A stretch of 5,399 bases of DNA from Planctomycetota bacterium (GTDB lineage Bacteria; Planctomycetota; Phycisphaerae; UBA1845): contig JADFIX010000351.1 of NCBI GenBank assembly GCA_022566435.1, positions 1 through 5,399 of the forward strand, read 5' to 3'. The number at the start of each line of letters is the position of its first letter. Positions within the stretch are counted from its first letter, which is position 1. The notes beneath the pieces are model-generated. The model was given only the letters and a program-made list of their open reading frames with translations. It was not told the DNA's origin and made no database searches. The position numbers and the translations under genes are program-made. Below are positions 1 through 5,399 of this stretch, in pieces.

Positions 1-1427
1 AGGCTCGTCAGCTCGTCGATGGCGCTCTGGATGTCGCCGACTGCGACGATGTTGGCGGCCTCCGCCGCCCTGTTGCTCAGAGCGTTTCGCCGGCCTTTGT
101 TGGCGTTGTTGTTGGGGCCGTTGAACAAAGGGAGATCCAACAACAAGATGTCGTCGGCCAGGCGGCGCGCCGCCTCCTCGATTGTCCCTGTGTCCGCGTC
201 GGGAATCGTGGGTTGCGGGTCGATGTCGTCGCGTAGCCCGTCGCCATCGGTGTCCGGATTGCAAGGATTGGTGCCGCCGGAGACCTCGTCTCCATCAGTA
301 AGCGTGTCACCGTCCGAGTCTTGCACCAGCGGATCCGGGCAGCCGCTTCCCTGGGCTATGTCAATTTCAGTGCCGTCGAGCAACCCATCTCCGTCCGTAT
401 CCGGAGTCAGCGGATCGGTGCCCACGGTCGCTTCATCGACGTCCGTCAAACCGTCATTGTCGTCATCGGGATCGCCGCCGTCGCACAGCCCATCGGCATC
501 GTGGTCCGGGCCGTCGTTAGCCGGGTCGTCGAGGCCCGAGGCGCAATCGTCGCAGCCGTCGGCGTCCAAGTCACGACAGAGGAACCGGTCGAAGGGATGG
601 GTGTCCTGACCGTCCACGACACCATCGTTGTCGTCGTCCGTGTCACCCACGTCGCAGAATCCGTCACCGTCCGCATCGACCCCGTCGTTGGCCGGGTCGT
701 CGACGCCCGAGTTGCAGTCGGCCGTGCCGTCGTCGTCCGAGTCGGTTTCCGGCAAATCGCAGCCGCACTGACCCGACTCGGTCTTGCTCGGATCGTTCGG
801 GCAGTCGTCGATGCAGTCGGCCACACCGTCGCTATCCGAATCGGTATCCGGGTTCCCGCAGCCGCACTGCCCGGGTTCGGTCTTGTTCGGATCATTCGGA
901 CAATTATCAACCGGAGCACCGGAACACGGCGACACGATGTCAACGGTATACTCACCACAAGAGGCCGAGCTGAACGAGACCAACATGATCTTGTACGTAT
1001 CGCCCGGTATAAGCCCCTCGACGCAGGTATCGCCGTTGAACTCGAAGTCCCCGTCCTCGACACAGGCAACTTCGCTCCACAGCGACTTATCGCACGGCGT
1101 AAACTCCTCCACGGCGAATACCGCAAATTCGGAGTCCCCGGCGACGGAATTCAAATCCGTGCGAATCCGTGCCGATGTCTGTGTGGCCACGAACTCGAAA
1201 AAGACTGAGCCGTAGTTTGTGCCGAACGTGCAACTCGGTATCGGATCATCGATATCGGTCGACGCCTCGCAGTTGACGGCGATTCCCGAAACACCATTCG
1301 AGACGGTTTCCGCCGCGTCACACTCATCGTTGGCGGGCGGTACGGCCAGAGCCCCGGCGCCGTATGCCAGTACACCGACGATCGTCATCATGGCTCCAAC
1401 GTTCAGATTATTTTTTGTCGTTTTCAT
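1..1427 (-). CDS. Secreted thrombospondin type-3 repeat protein, incomplete (C-terminus beyond window)
   Basis: The minus-strand frame is open from ATG 1427 to the left edge: 475 complete codons and no stop. Residues 1-28 form a signal peptide: basic MKTTK start, hydrophobic stretch about 12-27, likely cleavage after ALA. Residues about 29-168 begin PPANDEC and look like a PPC-type beta-sandwich common in exported bacterial proteins. Residues about 174-404 are a Cys- and Asp-rich thrombospondin type-3 array, which in this family binds calcium. Residues about 415-475 are a helix-forming stretch with an N-x-N-x-N-K-G-R-R-N-A-L-S-N-R motif; I cannot name it firmly, though it recalls FIMAH-like regions of other secreted proteins. 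An adhesin, matrix or surface role is inference. An in-frame ATG at 1490 overlaps the upstream gene's stop and would add 21 residues. I prefer 1427 because it gives a normal signal peptide and its context (AAATCG shortly upstream, MKT-K start) matches the neighbouring gene's start. Confidence 0.88.
   Translation of the reverse strand, partial: MKTTKNNLNVGAMMTIVGVLAYGAGALAVPPANDECDAAETVSNGVSGIAVNCEASTDIDDPIPSCTFGTNYGSVFFEFVATQTSARIRTDLNSVAGDSEFAVFAVEEFTPCDKSLWSEVACVEDGDFEFNGDTCVEGLIPGDTYKIMLVSFSSASCGEYTVDIVSPCSGAPVDNCPNDPNKTEPGQCGCGNPDTDSDSDGVADCIDDCPNDPSKTESGQCGCDLPETDSDDDGTADCNSGVDDPANDGVDADGDGFCDVGDTDDDNDGVVDGQDTHPFDRFLCRDLDADGCDDCASGLDDPANDGPDHDADGLCDGGDPDDDNDGLTDVDEATVGTDPLTPDTDGDGLLDGTEIDIAQGSGCPDPLVQDSDGDTLTDGDEVSGGTNPCNPDTDGDGLRDDIDPQPTIPDADTGTIEEAARRLADDILLLDLPLFNGPNNNANKGRRNALSNRAAEAANIVAVGDIQSAIDELTS
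216..908 (-). repeat. Thrombospondin type-3 calcium-binding repeat array inside the secreted protein
   Basis: The encoded stretch (about residues 174-404) consists of DxDxDGxxD-type units. Two sub-repeats are clear. DNCPNDPNKTEPGQCGCG recurs 33 residues later as DDCPNDPSKTESGQCGCD. A 37-residue unit beginning DCNSGVDDPANDG recurs 57 residues later beginning DCASGLDDPANDG, and each contains a DxDxDG core and DDDNDG. The last part is the plainer bacterial form (TDPLTPDTDGDGLLDG, then NPDTDGDGLRDD). The DNA is repetitive as well: the segments near 761-800 and 860-899 are close copies, as are those near 500-545 and 680-720. This makes the region liable to recombination and misassembly. Calcium binding is known for the family and was not tested here. 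Confidence 0.88.
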
Positions 1428-1489
1428 TTTTCTGTTTCCGATTTCTGGGCGTTTTTCATTTGTTTCACGAACCCGCCGTTGATTCGTCA

Positions 1490-2641
1490 TTACGGCGTGC
1501 AACTGTCCGCAATCTGCGGATCGGCCGTGTCGGTTAGCGTGAGGCTCCACTTGCAAAGCATGGAGCCTTGCGGTGTGACATGGATCTGACGCGCTCTTAA
1601 CTGGCCGGTAGGATCCGGAGAGGCATCGCGATCCACGTCCGCAACTTTCAAGAAGACTGGTGGAACGGTTCCGGTCGAGCTGGTCAGCCCACCCTGCCCC
1701 CTGCTTTCGCTTCCGAGATTGTGCGTGATTTGTCCGCAGAAAGTCTCGACGGTGGCATTCTCGGTGAGTTCGGCGCCGTACTGCGAAAAATCGCTCTGAT
1801 TCCCGAGCTTGAGCACGACGTTGGTCGAGAATTGCTCTTGCGGTACGGCATCGAAATCGAAGTCATAGCCCGCGCACTCGATGCTGCCCGTCCAGGTGCC
1901 GGTTACGTCGACGACCGGAGGCGGAGGGCAACCCTCTATAAGCCTAAGGTTGATTAGCCCCTCCAACGGGCCGGTCGGGAGGCTGGGATCGGGGAGCTCA
2001 CCGATCGCTTCAACAATAATCGGTGCCCATAGCCCATTACCTGTGGCGTGGTTGTTAGCGCCGTCACCGACCTGTGCGGCGTTTGGTCCAAGTGTTACCG
2101 AATAAACGGCGCCGTCGTAGATGGAACCGGGCCGGCCGGTCAACGTTCCGGTGAGGGCGGTGTAGTAGTGCCAGGTCGACGTGTCGAAGGGGCAAAAAAT
2201 GGGTTCCAGTAGGACCACCGGGCTACCGGGCGGCGGATACCCTTCGTCGCCGGAGTCCAATCGACCGGAGAAGGTCATGTCAAACACAAACTCAATGTCG
2301 GTGTCATCCCACTTATGGACCTTGCCGGTAAAGTGAGCGGTGCCGGCGCCAAGCCTTTCAACAAAGTTGCCGGGCGGTCCGTTTTCAACCTGCAGGATAT
2401 CCACGAGGCCTGGTATGCCGATCGTAAAGGGAAACACGGGGTTGGGATTACAGAAGGGGGCCGTACGCGCGCTGTCCGCACACCAGAAGACGGCTTCGGC
2501 GCGTACCGTCGGCACATAGCCCCACAGGACACCTGCGACTACGATTCCCATGGCGACTTGGCGTTGCCCCATTCCGTAGGCCCGTCCACAACGCGTACGC
2601 GCCAAACTTGCACGACTCTTGATTGTCTTTTTCGTCTTCAT
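1490..2641 (-). CDS. Exported two-domain beta-rich protein of unknown function
   Basis: 383 residues from ATG 2641 to TAA 1490-1492. The start is supported by AAAGGA eight bases upstream and an MKTKKTIKS start resembling the downstream gene. Residues 1-48 are a long, basic signal peptide with a hydrophobic core at about 29-43 and likely cleavage after VRA. Residues about 95-205 (FTGKVHKW, FDMTFSGRLD, TWHYYTALTGTLTG, then YDGAVYSVTLGPNAAQVG) match a beta-rich domain I recognise from planctomycete and PEP-CTERM-associated exported proteins, but there is no PEP-CTERM sorting tail. Residues about 243-383 begin VVDVTGTWTGSIEC and look like a small beta-barrel or lipocalin-like domain, ending in a KWSLTLTDT strand. 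The mature part has eight cysteines (54, 64, 150, 238, 256, 302, 363, 381), suggesting disulfides outside the cytoplasm. The open frame extends upstream to 4165, but that part is antisense to the sigma factor and kinase and is not believed coding. The molecular function is unknown. Confidence 0.85.
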   Translation of the reverse strand: MKTKKTIKSRASLARTRCGRAYGMGQRQVAMGIVVAGVLWGYVPTVRAEAVFWCADSARTAPFCNPNPVFPFTIGIPGLVDILQVENGPPGNFVERLGAGTAHFTGKVHKWDDTDIEFVFDMTFSGRLDSGDEGYPPPGSPVVLLEPIFCPFDTSTWHYYTALTGTLTGRPGSIYDGAVYSVTLGPNAAQVGDGANNHATGNGLWAPIIVEAIGELPDPSLPTGPLEGLINLRLIEGCPPPPVVDVTGTWTGSIECAGYDFDFDAVPQEQFSTNVVLKLGNQSDFSQYGAELTENATVETFCGQITHNLGSESRGQGGLTSSTGTVPPVFLKVADVDRDASPDPTGQLRARQIHVTPQGSMLCKWSLTLTDTADPQIADSCTP

Positions 2642-2649
2642 CGTTCTAT

Positions 2650-2655
2650 TCCTTT
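2650..2655 (-). promoter_or_regulatory. Ribosome binding site of the second secreted gene
   Basis: AAAGGA on the minus strand lies eight bases before ATG 2641. It fixes that start against the very long upstream extension of the same frame and against the internal ATG at codon 24, which has no comparable site. Confidence 0.65.
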
Positions 2656-2663
2656 CGATTTCA

Positions 2664-2675
2664 AAAAGCGCTTTT
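2664..2675. promoter_or_regulatory. 12-bp perfect palindrome, candidate operator
   Basis: AAAAGCGCTTTT is a perfect 12-bp palindrome. It ends 22 bases upstream of ATG 2641, just above the ribosome binding site and so probably in the leader or core promoter of the secreted-gene pair. It could be a repressor site or a small hairpin. No clear -35/-10 pair could be placed around it. Confidence 0.3.
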
Positions 2676-2717
2676 CTGCAATCAAAATACCTCTGCGGAA
2701 GTGGTCCGCCTTCACCC

Positions 2718-2757
2718 CAGATCACGCAAAGCGACATCAGCAGGGGCAAGGAGTTTT
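2718..2757 (+). repeat. Degenerate 40-bp direct repeat, copy A
   Basis: Aligned without gaps to the copy at 2957-2996, 27 of 40 positions match. The matches cluster in a left block (CAGATCACGCRAARCG) and a right block (CAGGGGCA) separated by seven unconserved bases in both copies. The conserved two-block spacing suggests a protein-binding or promoter element rather than chance. This copy starts 76 bp upstream of the secreted gene's start codon. Confidence 0.5.
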
Positions 2758-2877
2758 GAAGTTTTTCGAGTGGGTTCTGGTGACGATTGGCCGGGACGAC
2801 TGATCGCCGAACATCGAGCATGGCGTGGATAATCAAGATGGATTCGGGCCTGGAGGAGTGGGCGCATGGGCTGTGGA

Positions 2878-2927
2878 GGGGCAAACCCGACCTTGTCACC
2901 CTCCAGCACGGCCGTCTTGTTTGCCCC
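2878..2927. repeat. Inverted repeat / potential stem-loop in the intergenic region
   Basis: GGGGCAAAC (2878-2886) and GTTTGCCCC (2919-2927) are perfect nine-base complements around a 32-base loop. After a 2x2 internal mismatch, GAC (2889-2891) and GTC (2914-2916) can add three pairs. There is no following U-run on either strand, so it is not a standard intrinsic terminator. It could be a transcript structure, a regulator site or a remnant of a dispersed repeat. Confidence 0.45.
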
Positions 2928-2956
2928 CCCACTATGCACGCACTGCACGATCGATA

Positions 2957-2996
2957 CAGATCACGCGAAACGGGCGTCCCAGGGGCAGCGAATTCT
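2957..2996 (+). repeat. Degenerate 40-bp direct repeat, copy B
   Basis: This is the partner of the copy at 2718-2757, in the same orientation and 239 bp away. It shares the two blocks and the identical seven-base spacer length. It ends 143 bp before the sigma-factor start codon. Beyond the 40 bp the flanks share only short patches (for example CTGATCGC at 2800-2807 and 3031-3038, at a slightly different offset), so a longer ancient duplication is possible but weakly supported. Confidence 0.5.
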
Positions 2997-3124
2997 TTCA
3001 GAAATTGAATTAGAAAGGCCGCAAACGAGCCTGATCGCGAGCGTACGACGATATTCGCGGAGATCCGTACTCTGTGGTCGCATGCCGAAGAAAATGTGGA
3101 TAGAATGGAGGCGAAACAACTCTT

Positions 3125-3135
3125 GGAGGCTGGAG
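3125..3135 (+). promoter_or_regulatory. Ribosome binding site of the ECF sigma factor
   Basis: Two purine-rich Shine-Dalgarno-like stretches, GGAGG (3125-3129) and GGAG (3132-3135), precede ATG 3140 by ten and four bases. Together they support this start, which also gives the usual N-terminus of the family. Confidence 0.6.
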
Positions 3136-3139
3136 CTGA

Positions 3140-3718
3140 ATGTCCGAGCCGGAGCACAAAGATGTCACGAGGGCGCTGTCCGATTTGCAGTCCGGTGATC
3201 GCTCCGCGATCAATCGGGTCTTGCCGCTGATCTATGACGAGTTGCGGGCACTGGCCGGAAGCTACTTTCGAAGGCAGCGTTCCGATCACACGCTTCAACC
3301 GACAGCCCTTGTGCACGAAGCCTTCCTGCGTCTTGTGAGTGGGGCGAACACCGAATGGCAGAGCCGCAAGCACTTTTTCGACGTGGCCGCCATGGCCATG
3401 CGACAATTGCTCGCTGACCACGCTCGCCGACGCGGGGCCGCCAAGCGCGGCGGTGACCTTGCCAAGGTCACACTCGGTGATCCGGAGGCCGGATCGTCCA
3501 TGGGGAACATCGATCTGATCGCGCTGGACGACGCGCTCACGAAACTTGCGCAACTGGATGAACGTCAGGGCAGGATTGTGGAGTTGCGGTTCCTCGCGGG
3601 GTTGAGCGTCGCCGAAACGGCGGAGGTCCTGGCCGTATCGGTACGCACCGTGAAATTGGATTGGCAGATGGCCAAGGCGTGGCTCCGACAAGAATTGGAT
3701 GAAGGCAAGGAACGGTGA
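3140..3718 (+). CDS. ECF-family RNA polymerase sigma factor (TIGR02999 / Sigma70_ECF type)
   Basis: 192 residues, the normal length for the family, ending at TGA 3716-3718. It directs RNA polymerase to a dedicated set of promoters. Region 2 lies at about residues 22-98, with the family signature QPTALVHEAFLRL (53-65) and the FFDVAAMAMRQLLADHARRR segment (79-98), followed by AAKRGG. Region 4 lies at about 132-186: LDERQGRIVELRFLAGLSV leads into the helix-turn-helix ETAEVLAVSVRTVKLDWQMA, then KAWLRQEL. At the family's usual TVKRDW position the recognition helix here reads TVKLDW, so a commonly basic residue is Leu173. There is no anti-sigma gene. The next gene, overlapping by four bases, is a Ser/Thr kinase, as is typical for planctomycete ECF-STK pairs, so control by the kinase or its sensor is likely but inferred. 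Confidence 0.95.
   Translation: MSEPEHKDVTRALSDLQSGDRSAINRVLPLIYDELRALAGSYFRRQRSDHTLQPTALVHEAFLRLVSGANTEWQSRKHFFDVAAMAMRQLLADHARRRGAAKRGGDLAKVTLGDPEAGSSMGNIDLIALDDALTKLAQLDERQGRIVELRFLAGLSVAETAEVLAVSVRTVKLDWQMAKAWLRQELDEGKER
3701..3718 (+). promoter_or_regulatory. GTGA stop/start overlap and ribosome binding site of the kinase
   Basis: The kinase GTG (3715-3717) overlaps the sigma-factor stop TGA (3716-3718). GAAGG (3701-3705) and AAGG (3707-3710) sit nine and four bases upstream. The overlap indicates translational coupling of the two proteins. No ATG occurs near the expected N-terminus in this frame. Confidence 0.7.
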
Positions 3719-5399
3719 ACCAGGAAAGGTACCACCGCGTTCGAGATCTGTTTCACTCCGTCTGCGAGCTTCCGGCGACCGAACGCTCCGCGCGGTTGGC
3801 GGACGCATGCGGTGATGATGACGCAGTGCGGGCGGAGGTCGAGGCCCTCCTACGCTATCACCGTGAAGAGAACGACGACGACAGTTTCGGCGATTCCAAA
3901 CTAGGCATCGGTATGGAACTGATCGCGGAATCCGTGGGCGAAGGCGACCACGTAGAAGACACGCCAAGAAAGATCGGTCCGTATACCATCGTTCGAAAAA
4001 TCGGCGAAGGCGGAATGGGCAGCGTTTTTGAAGCCATTCAGGAGAAGCCTCGTCGAAAGGTCGCACTGAAAATCGTGCGTCCCGGCGTGACCTCGCGCGA
4101 GGTGATGCGCCGGTTCGAACGTGAAGCGGATGTGTTGGGCCACTTGCAGCATCCCGGTATCGCACAGATATACGAGGCGGGGACCGCGAAAGTTACGATG
4201 GCTAGCGGTCTTGTGATCGAACAGTCGTTCCTGGCCATGGAGTTGATCGATGGCGTAACCCTAACCGACCACACCCGGCAGCAAGATCTGAACACACGCG
4301 ACCGTCTCACACTGTTCGCCAAGATTTGCGACGCCGTGCAACACGCCCACCAAAAGGGCATTATTCACCGCGATCTGAAGCCCGGCAACATCCTGGTGAC
4401 GCATCAGGGTGAACCGAAAACCCTCGATTTTGGAATCGCCCGCCTGACCGATGCAGACATGACCATGGTTTCCATGCAGACGGATGTGGGGCAACTCATC
4501 GGAACGCTCGCCTACATGAGCCCCGAACAAGTCCTGGGCGATTCACGGCTGCTCGATACCCGATCGGATGTTTACGCGCTGGGTGTCATTCTATATGAGC
4601 TGCTCACAGGTCGCCTTCCGCATGATGTGCGTAACTGTTCCGTTCCAGAGGCGACGCGGATGATTCGGGAGGATGATCCGCAACCCGTCAGCACGCTCAA
4701 TTCCACGTTGCGCGGCGACATCGCCACCATCGCAACCAAAGCGCTGGAGAAAGATAAGGAACGCCGTTACTCGTCGGCCGCTGAGTTGGCGGCGGACGTT
4801 CGACGGTTCTTGGGCGATGAACCGATTATTGCGCGACCGGCGACGACGACGTACTTACTGCGCAAGTTCGCCAAACGGAACAAAGGGCTTGTGGCCGCCC
4901 TGTGCAGTATTGCCGTGGCGCTGGTGCTCGGACTCGGACTCGCGTCATACGGGTTTGTTTCGGCCAGTCGCGAACGCGATCGTGCGCTGGACGCGGAAGC
5001 GCAATCGGAAGCAGTGACGAGTTTTCTCTCTAAGACGCTCAGTTCCGTGGACCCGAGTGAACAGGGGCGGGACGTCACCGTTCGTCAGATCTTGGACGCT
5101 TCCGCCGGATCCATCGGCGAGGAGTTTTCCGATCAACCGCTGGTTGAGGCCCGTCTTCGGCAAACCATTGGACGCACGTATTTCGGTCTCGGTGTATTTG
5201 ATGCGGCATCCGAACAACTCGAGCATGCCAAAGACATTCGTCTTCAGCGGCTGGGACTCGAGCATGCCGAGACACTGACGACGCTAACCCGGGTTGCGCA
5301 GTTTGGAAAAATTCGAGGCAATTTTCGGGGTGAAACGGGGTGTGAATCGGCAGTGGCGCTATCGTCAGGCGTAGTCCGAATCTCGAATCCCGTTGTAGT
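3715..5399 (+). CDS. Transmembrane serine/threonine protein kinase with TPR-like tail, incomplete (C-terminus beyond window)
   Basis: Open from GTG 3715 to the right edge: 561 complete codons, no stop. Residues 1-50 are the leader typical of planctomycete kinases next to ECF genes (RVRDLFHSVCELP, then AEVEALL). The PknB-like kinase domain spans about 90-367 and has every key element: glycine loop GEGGMGSVF (97-105), catalytic Lys119 in VALK, Glu137 in FEREA, HRDLKPGN (218-225, Asp220), DFG (238-240), GTLAYMSPEQ (263-272) and SDVYALG (284-290). It should therefore be active. One membrane helix lies at about 391-416. The tail from about 430 continues with FLSKTL, GRDVTVRQIL and a TPR-like stretch (IGRTYFGLGVFDAASEQLEH, then LGLEHAETLTTL). 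With a cytoplasmic kinase, the tail would lie across the membrane as a sensor or docking region. Its partner is probably the sigma factor encoded just upstream. The last residues fit the TPR pattern poorly. Substrate and ligand are unknown. Confidence 0.95.
   Translation, partial: MNQERYHRVRDLFHSVCELPATERSARLADACGDDDAVRAEVEALLRYHREENDDDSFGDSKLGIGMELIAESVGEGDHVEDTPRKIGPYTIVRKIGEGGMGSVFEAIQEKPRRKVALKIVRPGVTSREVMRRFEREADVLGHLQHPGIAQIYEAGTAKVTMASGLVIEQSFLAMELIDGVTLTDHTRQQDLNTRDRLTLFAKICDAVQHAHQKGIIHRDLKPGNILVTHQGEPKTLDFGIARLTDADMTMVSMQTDVGQLIGTLAYMSPEQVLGDSRLLDTRSDVYALGVILYELLTGRLPHDVRNCSVPEATRMIREDDPQPVSTLNSTLRGDIATIATKALEKDKERRYSSAAELAADVRRFLGDEPIIARPATTTYLLRKFAKRNKGLVAALCSIAVALVLGLGLASYGFVSASRERDRALDAEAQSEAVTSFLSKTLSSVDPSEQGRDVTVRQILDASAGSIGEEFSDQPLVEARLRQTIGRTYFGLGVFDAASEQLEHAKDIRLQRLGLEHAETLTTLTRVAQFGKIRGNFRGETGCESAVALSSGVVRISNPVV

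Larger units (their letters stand above)
2642..3139. other. 498-bp divergent intergenic control region
   Basis: This region separates the minus-strand secreted genes from the plus-strand sigma-factor and kinase genes and should hold both promoters. Several short open frames cross it on both strands, but none has a ribosome binding site or a recognisable product. It contains a 12-bp palindrome, two degenerate 40-bp direct repeats, a nine-base inverted repeat with overlapping alternative stems, and a short TGCACG direct repeat (2935-2940 and 2944-2949). The only -10-like hexamer before the sigma factor is TAGAAT at 3101-3106, without a good -35. This is expected if an alternative sigma factor reads the promoter. 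Confidence 0.7.

Noticed and set aside
446..1126. 226-codon minus-strand frame rich in Thr, Arg and Ser
   Set aside because: It lies in a shifted frame of the thrombospondin type-3 coding region. The repetitive codons keep several frames open, and only the frame from ATG 1427 gives a coherent secreted protein.
321..1208. 295-codon plus-strand open frame with Val/Ile/Arg-rich product
   Set aside because: It is the antisense shadow of the Asp-rich repeat array: GAC/GAT-rich codons read as GTC/ATC on the other strand. It has no ribosome binding site and no recognisable domain. The same applies to the other plus-strand frames at 19-609 and 784-1215.
2878..2927. Inverted repeat as an intrinsic terminator
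   Set aside because: The loop is long (32 bases), neither strand has a U-run after the stem, and the position is between two divergent starts, not after a gene.
2712..2948. Small intergenic frames, including a 78-codon minus-strand frame and plus-strand frames at 2787-3008 and 2866-3198
   Set aside because: They overlap each other in several frames, lack ribosome binding sites, cross the direct repeats and stem-loop, and have no recognisable product. Short chance frames are expected at this base composition.
3010..3213. Possible antisense gene overlapping the start of the sigma factor
   Set aside because: The 67-codon frame covers the sigma-factor start on the opposite strand, shows no ribosome binding site or domain, and the plus-strand gene is unmistakable.
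2642..4165. Upstream extension of the 383-residue exported protein as one 891-residue minus-strand protein
   Set aside because: The added part runs antisense through the sigma factor and into the kinase, is very Arg-, Ser- and Pro-rich, and would place a clear signal peptide in mid-protein. ATG 2641 has its own ribosome binding site.

Overview
The window looks like a chromosomal segment of a moderately GC-rich bacterium, most likely a planctomycete (Planctomycetota). Three things suggest this. A TIGR02999-type ECF sigma factor overlaps a transmembrane Ser/Thr kinase whose N-terminal leader, PknB-like kinase domain, single membrane helix and TPR-like tail form the arrangement typical of that phylum. 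A secreted protein carries a thrombospondin type-3 array of the planctomycete style. A second secreted protein has a beta-rich domain familiar from planctomycete and PEP-CTERM-associated exported proteins. The assignment rests on protein recognition, not on a database search.

Layout. Bases 1-1427 (minus) hold an exported, aspartate-rich, presumably calcium-binding protein that runs off the left edge. Bases 1490-2641 (minus) hold a second exported protein of 383 residues with two beta-rich domains. The two are co-directional, 62 bp apart, and probably form one transcription unit. Bases 2642-3139 are a 498-bp divergent intergenic region with no convincing gene. It contains two degenerate 40-bp direct repeats, a 9-bp inverted repeat that competes with a second stem, and a 12-bp perfect palindrome just upstream of the second secreted gene. 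Bases 3140-3718 (plus) encode the ECF sigma factor. Bases 3715-5399 (plus) encode the kinase, which starts at a GTG overlapping the sigma-factor stop and runs off the right edge.

Working together. The sigma factor and kinase are almost certainly translated together and probably form one membrane-to-transcription signalling unit. The two exported proteins on the other side of the shared control region are natural candidate targets, but nothing in the sequence proves this. No RNA gene, CRISPR array, transposase, attachment site or clear terminator was seen. Both edge genes are incomplete only because the window ends. The most unusual material is the non-coding divergent region; the genes belong to recognisable families.
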